Shown here piece after piece: positions 19,248-29,754 of a stretch of DNA of 64,000 bases. The DNA comes from Algoriphagus locisalis. GTDB lineage: Bacteria; Bacteroidota; Bacteroidia; Cytophagales; Cyclobacteriaceae. The number at the start of each line of letters is the position of its first letter. Positions within the stretch are counted from its first letter, which is position 1. A program made the position numbers and the translations under genes. The stretch is from NCBI RefSeq assembly GCF_900116615.1, contig NZ_FPBF01000002.1, forward strand, positions 310,001-374,000, in the 5' to 3' direction. Below the pieces are notes generated by a model, which was given only the letters and a program-made list of their open reading frames with translations, ran no database searches and was not told where the DNA came from.

Positions 19248-19280
19248 AAAAAAAGGGCTACCAAATCGGCAGCCCTTAAC
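19248..19280 (-). terminator. Terminator of gcvP
   Basis: On the minus strand AGGGCTGCC (19276-19268) pairs with GGTAGCCCT (19262-19254), followed by a T tract. Confidence 0.75.
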
Positions 19281-19299
19281 TTTTATACTTCGAAGCTAA

Positions 19300-22188
19300 T
19301 TAAGCTTCTTCGCTAGCGTAAGCCTCCACAGGAATACAGCTACAGATCAAGTTTCTATCACCGAAAGCAGAATCAATCCTACGCACAGTTGGCCAGAATT
19401 TATTTGCTTTCACATATTCAAGAGGATAAACAGCTTTCTCTCTAGAGTAAGGCAGATTCCAATCATCGGTCAGAACCATCATTGCAGTGTGAGGTGCATT
19501 TTTCAATACATTCTCCACTTTATCAGCCACTCCATCTTCGATCTCCTGGATCTCAGCACGGATAGAAAGTAAGGCATCACAGAACTTATCCAATTCAGCT
19601 TTAGTCTCCGACTCCGTAGGCTCGATCATCAAAGTACCCGCTACTGGGAATGAAACTGTAGGTGCATGGTATCCATAATCCATCAAGCGCTTCGCGATAT
19701 CTTCCACTTCTACACCCACTTCTTTGAAAGCTCTGCAATCCACTATCATCTCGTGCGCCGCTCTTCCTTGAGTTCCAGTGTAAAGAATAGGGAAATGATC
19801 TTTCAATCTTTCCTTGATATAGTTCGCGTTTAGGATTGCCATTTTCGTCGCATTTTTCAAACCATTTCCACCCATCATCGCGATGTAAGCATAAGAGATT
19901 GGCAAAATGCTCGCGCTACCGTATGGAGCAGCAGAAATCGAAGAAACAGCTTGCTCTCCACCTGCTTTTACCACAGGATTACCAGGAAGGAATGGTGCCA
20001 AATGACTTGCGACGCAGATCGGGCCCATGCCAGGTCCACCGCCACCGTGAGGAATACAGAATGTTTTATGAAGATTCAAGTGACAAACGTCAGCTCCAAT
20101 TCTACCTGGACTAGTCAAACCAACCTGAGCGTTCATATTTGCTCCATCCATATAAACCTGTCCACCGTTTTCGTGAATGATTTCACAGATTTCCTGAATA
20201 GCTACCTCAAATACACCGTGAGTTGATGGATAAGTCACCAGTAGGGATGACAAATCTTTTGCATGAGCAGTTGCTTTTTCTCTAAGGTCTTCGATGTCGA
20301 TATTTCCTTTTTCGTCACACTTCACCAAAACCACTTTCATTCCAGCCATAACAGCGGAAGCAGGGTTTGTACCGTGAGCGGAAGTTGGGATCAAGGCTAC
20401 ATTTCTATGGTAATCGCCTCTGCTTTGGTGATAGGCACGGATTACCATTAGGCCAGCAAACTCACCCTGCGCACCAGAATTTGGCTGAAGGGAAGTGTCT
20501 GCGAAACCAGTAATCTCATTTAACCAGTGTCTCAAGTTTGCAAAAAGCTCTTGGTAACCAGCAGTCTGATCGGTTGGAGCAAATGGGTGCATCTGTCCGA
20601 ACTCAGGCCAAGTAACTGGGATCATTTCCGCTGTAGCGTTCAACTTCATCGTACAGGAACCCAAAGAAATCATGGAATGTACCAATGACAAATCTTTGTT
20701 CTCCAATCGCTTGATGTAACGAAGCATCTCGTGCTCACTCTGGTAATCGTTGAATACCGGGTGAGTCAAATATTCTGATTTTCTCACCAGTCCTTCTGGT
20801 AACACTAATTCGATCTCAGAAGCCAACGCAGAAAGATCTGGAGCTTCCACGCCTTTTGCTTTCGCAAAAACCTCAACAACTGCAGCAATATCTTCTAAGG
20901 TCTTAGCCTCATCAAAAGACAAAAACACCGTGTCGTAATCGTAACGGAAATTCATTTCTGAAGAAAGTGCCAAGGACTGAATCGCATTAAGCGATTTTGA
21001 CTCAATCTTTACCTTGATCGTATCAAAGTAATTCTTGGAAGGAACTTCATAACCCAATTGTCCAAGAGCCTTCGCAGTTAGTTTTGCAAGACCATGAGTT
21101 CTTAGGGCAATATTTTTCAAGCCTTTAGGCCCGTGATAGACTGCATAGAAACTAGCCATGACAGCCAATAGCACCTGTGCTGTACAAATATTTGAAGTTG
21201 CTTTTTCTCTTTTGATATGCTGCTCACGTGTCTGCAAAGCCATTCTGTATGCTTTGTTTCCTTCACGATCCTGAGAAACACCAATAATTCTTCCTGGAAT
21301 CTGACGCTTGTAAGCCTCTTTCGTAGCGAAGAAACCAGCGTGAGGCCCACCATAACCCATTGGCACTCCAAATCTTTGAGAAGATCCAACTACCACATCA
21401 GCTCCCATTTCACCAGGGGCAGTCAATAATGTCAAAGCCAAAAGATCAGCTGCAAATGCAGTAGTCACATTATTTTCTTTGGCAGCAGCAACTAGCGCAG
21501 AATAATCACGTGCTTCGCCGTCAGCATCCGGATATTGGAACAATACCCCATATAGATTTTCATCAGTCAGGTCTAACGAATCAATAGATCCGAAAACCAA
21601 CTCTATTCCTACTGGCTCAGCCCTAGTTTCAAGTACAGCTTTGGTCTGAGGGAATACTTTTTCGTCAACAAAGAATTTTGTCGCATTCTTTTTCTCTCTT
21701 GGTTTAACCGCAAAAAGCATGTTCATCGCTTCAGCAGCTGCAGTTCCTTCGTCTAGAAGAGATGCATTAGCCAATTCCATTCCAGTCAATTCCATCACTA
21801 CAGTCTGGAAATTGATCAAAGCTTCCAATCGTCCTTGAGCGATTTCTGCCTGATAAGGAGTGTAAGCAGTGTACCATCCTGGATTTTCAAGTACGTTCCT
21901 CAAAATCACTCCAGGCACTAATGTGTCATAATATCCCAAGCCTATGAATGACTTGAATACTTTGTTTTTAGAAGCAAGTTTTTTGAAATCCTTCAAAAAC
22001 TCTGATTCCAACTTCGCAGCCGGAAGATCCAACGGGCGCTCCAGCTGGATAGACTTAGGTACGGTTTGGTTGATTAATTCCTCTAAAGTTGAAGCTCCGA
22101 TTTTCTCCAGCATCGCTGTGATCTCTGCATCTGTCGGGCCATTGTGTCTGCTCTCAAATTTGACAGCATTAGAAAGATTGATCTTCAT
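19300..22188 (-). CDS. gcvP: Glycine dehydrogenase (decarboxylating), P protein
   Basis: A 962-aa PLP enzyme, the P protein of the glycine cleavage system, which decarboxylates glycine and passes the aminomethyl group to lipoyl-H protein. Both halves of the long single-chain form are present: the N-terminal half with [12 protein letters not shown], and the C-terminal half with the PLP lysine in [18 protein letters not shown]. Length matches E. coli GcvP. gcvT and gcvH are not in the window. Transcription is probably from a -7 box at 22247-22254. Confidence 0.96.
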   Translation of the reverse strand: MKINLSNAVKFESRHNGPTDAEITAMLEKIGASTLEELINQTVPKSIQLERPLDLPAAKLESEFLKDFKKLASKNKVFKSFIGLGYYDTLVPGVILRNVLENPGWYTAYTPYQAEIAQGRLEALINFQTVVMELTGMELANASLLDEGTAAAEAMNMLFAVKPREKKNATKFFVDEKVFPQTKAVLETRAEPVGIELVFGSIDSLDLTDENLYGVLFQYPDADGEARDYSALVAAAKENNVTTAFAADLLALTLLTAPGEMGADVVVGSSQRFGVPMGYGGPHAGFFATKEAYKRQIPGRIIGVSQDREGNKAYRMALQTREQHIKREKATSNICTAQVLLAVMASFYAVYHGPKGLKNIALRTHGLAKLTAKALGQLGYEVPSKNYFDTIKVKIESKSLNAIQSLALSSEMNFRYDYDTVFLSFDEAKTLEDIAAVVEVFAKAKGVEAPDLSALASEIELVLPEGLVRKSEYLTHPVFNDYQSEHEMLRYIKRLENKDLSLVHSMISLGSCTMKLNATAEMIPVTWPEFGQMHPFAPTDQTAGYQELFANLRHWLNEITGFADTSLQPNSGAQGEFAGLMVIRAYHQSRGDYHRNVALIPTSAHGTNPASAVMAGMKVVLVKCDEKGNIDIEDLREKATAHAKDLSSLLVTYPSTHGVFEVAIQEICEIIHENGGQVYMDGANMNAQVGLTSPGRIGADVCHLNLHKTFCIPHGGGGPGMGPICVASHLAPFLPGNPVVKAGGEQAVSSISAAPYGSASILPISYAYIAMMGGNGLKNATKMAILNANYIKERLKDHFPILYTGTQGRAAHEMIVDCRAFKEVGVEVEDIAKRLMDYGYHAPTVSFPVAGTLMIEPTESETKAELDKFCDALLSIRAEIQEIEDGVADKVENVLKNAPHTAMMVLTDDWNLPYSREKAVYPLEYVKANKFWPTVRRIDSAFGDRNLICSCIPVEAYASEEA

Positions 22189-22246
22189 ATAAGAACGTTA
22201 AGACGATAAACTATTTGGGCTTGAAATCTGCTGATTTTTCAAGGTG

Positions 22247-22254
22247 CAAAGGTA
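22247..22254 (-). promoter_or_regulatory. Probable -7 box of gcvP
   Basis: On the minus strand the sequence reads TACCTTTG, an exact TAnnTTTG box, about 60 bp before the gcvP start. The -33 element is not well spaced. No glycine riboswitch pattern is apparent in the leader. Confidence 0.5.
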
Positions 22255-22467
22255 CAATTTATTGAAAGATAATGCTTTCAAGAACCTAGATATTTCCTTT
22301 TTGTTCGATCAAAATTTATAAACGGTTTATTGTAGGGCAGAAAATTTCTCTAGTTTAGCGCCTGAAATGCAAATAGATTGAAATCAGACCTTTACTAACC
22401 TCACATTTGTGAAGCGATCCTAAAGCCATTTCTATTTATAATCAGAAAAAAACCTAACTATAATCAA

Positions 22468-23964
22468 ATGAATAAAAGTCTGTTATTGACGGGCGCAATG
22501 GCTCTTGGCCTAGCTCTTCCGTCGTTGGCACAGGCACCTGCACAGGTGAAATACGCCAACACCATCACCGCTGGAGACCTGAAAGAGCGTCTTACTTACC
22601 TAGCTTCTGACGAAATGAAAGGCAGGGACACAGGTTCTGAAGAACAAAAAGTAGCTGCAAATTACCTAGCTGATTTCTACAAGAAAATCGGATTGGCAGG
22701 GCCAGTTGATGGAAGTTACTTGCAGCCAGTAGAGTTGGTTAGCGCTTCTTTCGGAGAAGTTTCTTTGAAAGTTGGTAAAAACAAACTTGTCAATAATGAG
22801 GACTTCGTTTTCATCGGCGATGGGGACATGAAAAAAGCGGCTAAGACTGACTTGGTTTTCCTTGGTTTAGTGTCTGAAGAAAATCTTGCTAAAGTTGACG
22901 TAAAAGACAAACTAGTCGGCATCTGGGCTGTAGGTGTAAGATCAAATGATCTTCTAACTCAAGTAATGGATGCAGGAGCAGCAGGAATTGTGATTGTAAG
23001 CATGGAAGGTCAGGCAAACTTTGACCGTATCGCCAATCGTTACAAAAGCTTAGCCGGAAAAGGAAGAGTTGGTTTCCCAAAAGAAGTGGAGCAAAAGCCA
23101 GTTTTCATGGTTAGCTCTGATAAAATGGCCGAGTTATTCAACACTCCTGTGGAGGATTTGAAAGAAGCTGCAAAAACAAAACCTGAGTCTATCAAGTCTC
23201 AAAAAGCTACTTACCAAATCGAGAAGGTAGTAGAAGACATAGAGAGTTCCAATGTGATGGGTTACCTGGAAGGAACTGATAAAAAAGACGAATTGGTAGT
23301 GATTTCCTCGCACTACGATCACGTAGGTGTGAGCAGCACCGGCGAAGTGTTCAATGGTGCTGACGATGATGGATCAGGGACTGTGTCTGTAACTGAAATC
23401 GCTGAGGCATTTGCTGCTGCAGCTAAAGACGGAATCAAACCAAGAAGATCTATCCTTTTCCTAAATGTAACAGGCGAAGAGAAGGGCCTACTGGGATCTG
23501 AGTACTATTCAGAACACCCAATCTTCCCATTGGAAAACACCGTGACCAATTTCAACATCGATATGGTAGGCCGAATCGACTACGAATATCAGGATGCCGA
23601 AAACACTGATTTCGTATATGTAATTGGTTCTGAAATGCTTTCTACGGATTTGAAAAAGATCCTGGAATACAACAACATTACTTATTCTGACTTGATCCTG
23701 GATTACAGATATGATGCTGAGGACGATCCAAACAGATTCTATTACAGATCAGATCATTACAACTTTGCTAAGCATAATATCCCTGTTGCATTCTTCTTCA
23801 ATGGTGTGCACGATGATTATCACCAGGTAACTGATACGGTCGATAAAATCGAATTCCCGCTAATGGAGAAAAGAGCGCGATTGATTTTCCATACGGTTTG
23901 GGATGTAGCCAACAGAGAAAATAAGCCAAAAGTAGATGGCACAAACACTAGAACTGAGAGATAA
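22468..23964 (+). CDS. Secreted M28 family zinc aminopeptidase
   Basis: A 498-aa exported metallopeptidase. The signal peptide ends at SLAQA. A protease-associated (PA) domain is inserted at about 110-230, and the M28 catalytic domain carries its zinc ligands in SSHYDHVG, NGADDDGSGT, VTGEEKGLLGSEYY and NIDMVGR, with the last His in YRSDHYNF or the nearby DDYHQVTD. It probably trims peptides in the periplasm or outside the cell. A terminator follows. Confidence 0.92.
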   Translation: MNKSLLLTGAMALGLALPSLAQAPAQVKYANTITAGDLKERLTYLASDEMKGRDTGSEEQKVAANYLADFYKKIGLAGPVDGSYLQPVELVSASFGEVSLKVGKNKLVNNEDFVFIGDGDMKKAAKTDLVFLGLVSEENLAKVDVKDKLVGIWAVGVRSNDLLTQVMDAGAAGIVIVSMEGQANFDRIANRYKSLAGKGRVGFPKEVEQKPVFMVSSDKMAELFNTPVEDLKEAAKTKPESIKSQKATYQIEKVVEDIESSNVMGYLEGTDKKDELVVISSHYDHVGVSSTGEVFNGADDDGSGTVSVTEIAEAFAAAAKDGIKPRRSILFLNVTGEEKGLLGSEYYSEHPIFPLENTVTNFNIDMVGRIDYEYQDAENTDFVYVIGSEMLSTDLKKILEYNNITYSDLILDYRYDAEDDPNRFYYRSDHYNFAKHNIPVAFFFNGVHDDYHQVTDTVDKIEFPLMEKRARLIFHTVWDVANRENKPKVDGTNTRTER

Positions 23965-23987
23965 TTCAGTTAATTCTATGACCACAC

Positions 23988-24020
23988 AAAGGCTATTGGA
24001 GTAATCCAGTAGCCTTTTTT
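23988..24020 (+). terminator. Terminator of the M28 peptidase gene
   Basis: AAAGGCTATTGG (23988-23999) pairs with CCAGTAGCCTTT (24006-24017, one T-G pair) and runs into T residues. Confidence 0.8.
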
Positions 24021-24100
24021 ATTGGTAATAGTAAAGCAAATACTTGCACTTTCATTGCTCCTTTTCTTACCTACGGGCTGATTGTAAACAAAATATTATT

Positions 24101-24142
24101 GTGACCTCCGCGTCCTTCTCTGCGAACTTTGCGGTAAAAAAA
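24101..24142. repeat. Degenerate CTCTGCGAACTTTGCGGTAAA repeat
   Basis: Non-coding stretch with CCGCGTCCTTCTCTGCG followed by AACTTTGCGGTAAAA, related to the one at 19214-19245. It lies between the M28 terminator and the pyrD promoter. Confidence 0.4.
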
Positions 24143-24183
24143 AATTGATTCTACTTTTCCAATCGTCAAATTTTATAAAAAGG

Positions 24184-24191
24184 TATCTTTG
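24184..24191 (+). promoter_or_regulatory. -7 box of pyrD
   Basis: TATCTTTG is an exact TAnnTTTG box 25 bp before GTG 24217. A transcript beginning just downstream could not use the upstream in-frame start at 24145, so it also decides the start codon. Confidence 0.6.
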
Positions 24192-24216
24192 CCTCACGAA
24201 CCCCAATCCAAATCCC

Positions 24217-25257
24217 GTGTACAAATCCCTACTCAAGCCACTCTTTTTCCTTAAGAAACCTGAAGATGCTCACCACTTTACCGTGGATTTGACACGCTTC
24301 GGCTTCAATCTTCCAATAATTGGTTCGATCGTGGAATCCACTTTCAAACTGGAAGACAAAAGACTTGAGTGTGAGGTTTTTGGATTAAAATTCAAGAATC
24401 CAGTTGGCTTGGCGGCAGGTTTTGACAAGGACGCTAAGGTTATCGATGAAATGGCTATGCTTGGGTTTGGTTTTATTGAAATAGGAACCTTGACTCCAAA
24501 ACCTCAAGAAGGAAATCCTCTGCCTCGCATGTTTCGACTTCCACAGGACGAATCACTTATCAATCGCATGGGGTTCAATAATGGAGGAGTGTTTGAAGCC
24601 GTAGAGCGTTTGAAAAAAAGAAAGTCCAATGTTTTGGTAGGTGGGAATATTGGCAAAAACAAAGTCACTCCAAACGAAAACGCGGTAGATGATTATTTGA
24701 TTTGTCTGGAAGCCTTGCACGATCACGTGGATTATTTCGTCGTAAATGTAAGCTCGCCAAACACTCCAAATCTCCGTGATTTGCAGGAAAAAGAGCCACT
24801 CAAAGCCTTGCTGCAAGCAGTAAAAAATGCCAATGACCTGAAGTCTAAGCCAAAACCCATCTTGCTAAAAATTGCTCCGGACCTAACAGATGGACAATTA
24901 GACGATATCATCGAAATTGTACAGGAAACCAAAATCGATGGAGTAATCGCGACCAACACAACTATCGACCGTTCGCAATTGACCACTTCAGAAGCTGAAG
25001 TCCAAGCCATCGGTGCTGGCGGAGTAAGTGGAAAAGTTTTGGCAAAAAGAAGTACCGAAGTCATTCGGTACCTATCCGACAAGTCGAATAAAGCATTTCC
25101 TATCATAGGAGTGGGCGGAATCTATTCAGCCGAAGACGCAATAGAAAAACTCGAAGCTGGGGCTAGCTTAATTCAGGTGTACTCGGGCATGATTTATGAG
25201 GGACCTGGGTTGATCAAAAAGATTAAAAAAGGATTATTGGCTCATTTTTCGCACTAA
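24217..25257 (+). CDS. pyrD: Dihydroorotate dehydrogenase (quinone)
   Basis: A 346-aa class 2 DHODH that oxidises dihydroorotate to orotate with quinone as acceptor at the inner membrane. GTG 24217 gives the typical N-terminus [20 protein letters not shown], the amphipathic quinone-access helices. FMN and substrate motifs are [37 protein letters not shown] (with the class 2 catalytic Ser), ATNTT and [11 protein letters not shown]. Length is normal. ftsK follows after 53 bp. Confidence 0.94.
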   Translation: MYKSLLKPLFFLKKPEDAHHFTVDLTRFGFNLPIIGSIVESTFKLEDKRLECEVFGLKFKNPVGLAAGFDKDAKVIDEMAMLGFGFIEIGTLTPKPQEGNPLPRMFRLPQDESLINRMGFNNGGVFEAVERLKKRKSNVLVGGNIGKNKVTPNENAVDDYLICLEALHDHVDYFVVNVSSPNTPNLRDLQEKEPLKALLQAVKNANDLKSKPKPILLKIAPDLTDGQLDDIIEIVQETKIDGVIATNTTIDRSQLTTSEAEVQAIGAGGVSGKVLAKRSTEVIRYLSDKSNKAFPIIGVGGIYSAEDAIEKLEAGASLIQVYSGMIYEGPGLIKKIKKGLLAHFSH

Positions 25258-25310
25258 TTTGTCAATCTAATTTCATTAATCTTATCTTAAATCGGATTTG
25301 AATCGCATAC

Positions 25311-27809
25311 ATGGCCACCAATTCACCAAGGACCAATACTTTTAGAAAAAAGGGAGAACCCACCAAAAAGAAAGGATCAAGCTTCAAAGCGCCGAGCTTC
25401 TCATTTGGTAAGTTCAACTCCACCAAGCTTGTATTGACATTAGGCATTTTTCTGATGTCAACAGCAATTTTTCTATTCATCGCCTTTATCAGCTATCTGC
25501 TGAATGGTCCAGCGGATCAGAGTTTGGTCATGAACAATCCTGATGAAGCGATCAGACAAACAGCCCGTGAATCCACCAATTGGCTTGGGTATCTTGGTGC
25601 TCAAGCAGGCAATTGGATGATATATCGTTGGTTTGGTGTCGCAGCATTTCTATTTCCTCCATTTCTGTTTTTATTAGGATTTAAGTGGGCTTTCAAGATC
25701 TCACTTGTCTCACTTACCCGCTACACCACCTTTGCACTTTTCTTCACTTTCTGGCTGGGATTACTAACAGGATATGTGGTTATTTTAATTGAAGGATACT
25801 CCTACTGGAGCTTCCTTTCAGGCGGTTTTGGCTATGAACTGGCAAAACTTTCTGCAGATTTCCTGAGCTGGGGCACGTTCATTTTGCTGGGCGGATCTAT
25901 GCTCATATTCGTGATCTTCTTTTTTGATATTGACAAATTAGACTGGTTTAGTAGCAAAGCTTCGGATTCTGAATTAGAAGAAGATGAGCTGGATCCTGCT
26001 ACGGGTGCTGCGCCTTCCGTGAAAAACCCATTCAAAGACGATGAAGAGATCGAAGATGAAGAGGAAATTGATGACGATGGAAGTTCTTGGGTTGTCAAAG
26101 AAGATAAGGCAGATGAACCTATTGAGCTGCAGCCTGAGTCGAAACCCAAGCCGAAAAAGGAGGAGATCGTTTTTGATGTCCCTCAACTGAATATTCTAGA
26201 TCCCGTCGTAGAGCGAGAAACTGAGAATAAGGTAGAAGAAAAAAGTTTCTCCGTGGTAAAACCCTCTGGAGAAGAGAAAACTGCTGAGGAAGTTGAGAAT
26301 CTGGATGCATATGATCCAACACTGGACCTTCCACATTACAAGTACCCTACGCTGGACTTGCTAAATGAATACGATGTCCAAAAAGTAACCGTAAGCCGTC
26401 AGGAACTTGAGGACAATAAAAATAAAATCGTAGAGACACTTGAAAACTTCAAGATTGGAATTCAGGAGATCAAAGCGACTATTGGACCGACTGTTACGTT
26501 ATATGAAATTGTACCTGAACCAGGTGTAAAAATCTCCAAAATCAAGAATTTGGAAGATGATATTGCCTTGAGCTTAGCGGCATTAGGAATTAGAATTATT
26601 GCCCCAATTCCTGGTAAAGGAACTATCGGTATAGAAGTGCCAAACAAAAACAGAGAGTTGGTTCCAGCTCGGGCAGTCTTGGGCACAGAGAAATTCATGC
26701 GTTCAGATAAAGATCTTCCTATCGCACTTGGAAAGACTATTTCCAACGAAGTCTTTGTGGTTGATCTGGCAAAAATGCCTCACTTATTGATGGCTGGGGC
26801 GACTGGTCAAGGGAAGTCAGTAGGCTTGAATATGATCTTGGCTTCCTTGATTTACAAGAAGCATCCATCCCAACTGAAGTTTGTACTCGTCGATCCGAAA
26901 AAGGTAGAATTAACCCTTTTCAATAAGATCGAAAGACATTTTCTGGCGAAACTACCTGGAGCGGAAGAGGCTATTATCACCGATACCAAAAAGGTAATTT
27001 ACACGCTGAATTCCCTGTGTATCGAGATGGATAATCGATACAATCTTCTGAAGGATGCTGGCGCTCGAAACCTAAAGGAATACAATGCCAAATTCATCGC
27101 TAGGAAACTCAATCCGGAAAAAGGCCATCGCTTTATGCCATATATAGTATTGGTAATTGATGAGTTAGCGGATTTGATGATGACTGCAGGCAAAGAAATA
27201 GAAGGGCCAATAGCGCGTCTAGCTCAGCTCGCTAGAGCCATTGGTATTCATTTGGTAGTCGCTACACAAAGACCTTCTGTGAATGTGATCACGGGTATTA
27301 TCAAGGCGAATTTCCCAGCTAGACTTTCTTTCCGCGTGACTTCCAAGATCGATAGCCGTACCATTCTAGATGCAGGTGGAGCTGATCAGTTGATCGGTAT
27401 GGGAGACATGCTTTTATCTCATGGTTCCGAAGTAACCCGAATTCAATGTGCATTCTTGGACACTCCTGAAGTGGATTCTATTTGTGATTGGATTGGCGAG
27501 CAAAAAGGCTATTCAGATGCCTATTTACTTCCTGAGTTTGAAGGAGAAGATTCTGATAATTCAGTGGGCGATGTTGATTTCTCTGACCTTGATCCACTTT
27601 TCAACGACGCTGCCAGACTTCTGGTAATGCATCAGCAAGGAAGTACTTCTCTAATTCAACGAAAGCTTAAATTAGGCTACAACCGCGCGGGAAGAATCAT
27701 CGATCAGCTAGAAGCTGCAGGAATCGTCGGCGCATTTGAAGGGTCTAAAGCCCGCGAAGTACTTATTCAGGATGAAGCTAGTTTGGAACGGTTATTGGAC
27801 AGTCTGTAA
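25311..27809 (+). CDS. ftsK: DNA translocase FtsK/SpoIIIE
   Basis: An 832-aa septal DNA pump for chromosome segregation. Four N-terminal membrane helices (about 40-210) are followed by a short acidic linker (about 220-340), much shorter than in E. coli. The motor has Walker A in GATGQGKSVGL and Walker B in VLVIDELADLMM. The C-terminal gamma winged helix (about 770-832, ending RLLDSL) binds KOPS-type sites. It is followed after 33 bp by a lolA-like gene, the same order as in E. coli. Confidence 0.95.
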   Translation: MATNSPRTNTFRKKGEPTKKKGSSFKAPSFSFGKFNSTKLVLTLGIFLMSTAIFLFIAFISYLLNGPADQSLVMNNPDEAIRQTARESTNWLGYLGAQAGNWMIYRWFGVAAFLFPPFLFLLGFKWAFKISLVSLTRYTTFALFFTFWLGLLTGYVVILIEGYSYWSFLSGGFGYELAKLSADFLSWGTFILLGGSMLIFVIFFFDIDKLDWFSSKASDSELEEDELDPATGAAPSVKNPFKDDEEIEDEEEIDDDGSSWVVKEDKADEPIELQPESKPKPKKEEIVFDVPQLNILDPVVERETENKVEEKSFSVVKPSGEEKTAEEVENLDAYDPTLDLPHYKYPTLDLLNEYDVQKVTVSRQELEDNKNKIVETLENFKIGIQEIKATIGPTVTLYEIVPEPGVKISKIKNLEDDIALSLAALGIRIIAPIPGKGTIGIEVPNKNRELVPARAVLGTEKFMRSDKDLPIALGKTISNEVFVVDLAKMPHLLMAGATGQGKSVGLNMILASLIYKKHPSQLKFVLVDPKKVELTLFNKIERHFLAKLPGAEEAIITDTKKVIYTLNSLCIEMDNRYNLLKDAGARNLKEYNAKFIARKLNPEKGHRFMPYIVLVIDELADLMMTAGKEIEGPIARLAQLARAIGIHLVVATQRPSVNVITGIIKANFPARLSFRVTSKIDSRTILDAGGADQLIGMGDMLLSHGSEVTRIQCAFLDTPEVDSICDWIGEQKGYSDAYLLPEFEGEDSDNSVGDVDFSDLDPLFNDAARLLVMHQQGSTSLIQRKLKLGYNRAGRIIDQLEAAGIVGAFEGSKAREVLIQDEASLERLLDSL

Positions 27810-27842
27810 AAGCTGTTCAATTGGTTCAAACAGCCCATTTAC

Positions 27843-28496
27843 ATGAAAAAAATCGCCTTAGTTTATACCCTTTTTCTTGCCGTATTATTCTCTTTTGAAG
27901 CTTCAGCTCAGAAAGATCCAAAAGCCAAAACCGTTTTGGATGCCATGAGCCAAAAGTTTCAGGCCATGAATGGCTTCACTGCAAATTTTGATTTCACCTT
28001 CCAAGACGAATCCGGCCCTGGAGATCGACAGTCAGGTGAGATCGCGGTGAAAGGCGAGCAATACCGACTGAAACTCCCGGATCAGGAAATCTATAACGAT
28101 GGCAAAACAGTCTGGACGTACATCCAATCTGATAATTACAAAGAAGTGACTATCAATGATGCCGACCAGATGGAAGGTGAATTAACTCCCTCGAACATTT
28201 ATAGACTTTACGAATCTGGCTACAGCTACAAGCTACTCGATGAAAAGCAATTCCAAGGAAAAACAGCGCAGATCGTAGAGTTAAAAGCTGAGAAAAACAA
28301 CGCCCCTTTCGAACAGGTGAAATTGATGATCGATAAAAGCACTTCAAATCTACTTGGCTGGGAGATGTTTGACGGTCAGGGAGGAGTATTCTCTTACACG
28401 TTCAAGAATCTAAAACCTGAGGCTAATCTCCCGACTTCTTATTTTGTCTTTGATACCAAGCAATATCCAGGGATAGAAGTTATTGACCTAAGGTAA
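27843..28496 (+). CDS. lolA: LolA-like outer membrane lipoprotein carrier
   Basis: A 217-aa periplasmic carrier with a signal peptide ending FEASAQ. The mature protein has the LolA pattern: an N-terminal helix with MSQKFQAMNGFTANFDFTF, SGEIAVKGEQYRLKLPDQEIYNDGKTVW, and the late FEQVKLMIDKSTSNLLGWEMFD. LolA ferries lipoproteins from LolCDE to the outer membrane. It is probably co-transcribed with ftsK. Confidence 0.88.
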   Translation: MKKIALVYTLFLAVLFSFEASAQKDPKAKTVLDAMSQKFQAMNGFTANFDFTFQDESGPGDRQSGEIAVKGEQYRLKLPDQEIYNDGKTVWTYIQSDNYKEVTINDADQMEGELTPSNIYRLYESGYSYKLLDEKQFQGKTAQIVELKAEKNNAPFEQVKLMIDKSTSNLLGWEMFDGQGGVFSYTFKNLKPEANLPTSYFVFDTKQYPGIEVIDLR

Positions 28497-28547
28497 TCGA
28501 TTAATTTTTCCTTATACTAGTAGTCTTAAAACTACTATCATGAAGTC

Positions 28548-29738
28548 ATGAAGAATAGATCACTTTATTTTATTCTAGCCCTAGTTATTTTTTCTTGTCA
28601 GACAAAGGACAATCAATTTGAAAACGCTACAGATGACCCACCTAGCTATTGGCTGGAAACACTAGACTCTGTCACTGTAAAAGACATTCTTGTGAGAACT
28701 TTCATGTTTCAAACAGCTGATAGTGCTCATGTTATCTTTAAAGATGCTGCCTCATCTGATGTCTATGTGTTTGATAAAGCTGGAAATCCGATAGATCAAT
28801 GGAATAAGACTGGTGATGTACCTGGAGCTTTATCTATGGCTGCAGGAAATTTTAAGCTAGATAAGAATGGTAATCTTGTAATCCTAGACATCATGAATGG
28901 GCTGAAAGTATTCAAGAAAAATGGCGACATCGTTCAGAACTTTGGAATCTATCAGCACCAATGGAGTGTAGGAGGGGCCTTTTCCCTTTTCAAATCCTAT
29001 CAAGTCATCGAAAAAAACGGGAAGGAGTACTTGCTATATTCTCTCGATGTAATCGACGAAGCCCCTGAAGAATATGGTCCAGAATACCTCCAAGCCAGAA
29101 AAAATCTGATTTTGACAGATCTTGAAACAGAGGAAACTCAAACCTTTTTACCATTCCCAGAAGGATCTCAATTTCTAAATGGAAATGTATTTTACTTCAG
29201 TGATTTCAGGCCAGTCTTCTCCTACAACCCAAAAACGCAAGTGCTTTATCTACTATTTCAGAACGAGCCCATTCTTTATACCTATGATTGGTCTGGGGAT
29301 GAGCCGATTTTGAAAGAGAAAAAAACATTGAATCTGGATGGCTTTGTATCCAATACAGGGTACGAAAAAGGAGCTGTGGATTTCCCGAAAATTGCAGACT
29401 ATAAAGTCAACCCCTTTCCTTCGCAAATACTTAATTTGGAACAGTATGGAGATGACTTACTGATCACTTATAAGCCTACTCCTGCAGACAAGGCAGATAT
29501 CGCAATGGTAATTTCAGGAGATGCCTCCAAAGAATTGAAGAAGACGCTTTCGGAAGAAATAAAAAAACGAACCGTAGTGCTGACCCCGAATGGTGACCTT
29601 ATCCCAGTGAACTTACCAGAAATGAACCCGTATGATTTCGTTGTCCTTGGAGAAGATATTTGGTGGATGAAAAAACATACTGGAGAAGAAGAGCAGGAGG
29701 ATTTTACAGTCTATCGAGGTAGGCTGGTGAAAGAATAA
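28548..29738 (+). CDS. 6-bladed beta-propeller lipoprotein
   Basis: A 396-aa protein with a lipoprotein signal (VIFSCQ, Cys about residue 17). Repeats such as SSDVYVFDKAGNPIDQWNKTGDVPGAL and DKNGNLVILDIMNGLKVFKKNGDIVQNFG are typical NHL-like propeller blades of the Bacteroidetes 6-bladed beta-propeller family. It is probably a surface or periplasmic binding protein; the ligand is unknown. It is convergent with the SRPBCC gene. Confidence 0.7.
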   Translation: MKNRSLYFILALVIFSCQTKDNQFENATDDPPSYWLETLDSVTVKDILVRTFMFQTADSAHVIFKDAASSDVYVFDKAGNPIDQWNKTGDVPGALSMAAGNFKLDKNGNLVILDIMNGLKVFKKNGDIVQNFGIYQHQWSVGGAFSLFKSYQVIEKNGKEYLLYSLDVIDEAPEEYGPEYLQARKNLILTDLETEETQTFLPFPEGSQFLNGNVFYFSDFRPVFSYNPKTQVLYLLFQNEPILYTYDWSGDEPILKEKKTLNLDGFVSNTGYEKGAVDFPKIADYKVNPFPSQILNLEQYGDDLLITYKPTPADKADIAMVISGDASKELKKTLSEEIKKRTVVLTPNGDLIPVNLPEMNPYDFVVLGEDIWWMKKHTGEEEQEDFTVYRGRLVKE

Positions 29739-29754
29739 AAGCAGTTTCATTTTG

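Noticed and set aside
22189..22246. Glycine riboswitch upstream of gcvP
   Set aside because: The leader is only about 50 nt and shows no tandem aptamer pattern.
25832..26149. Antisense Ser-rich frame opposite the ftsK linker
   Set aside because: It is the complement of the acidic linker codons and has no independent support.
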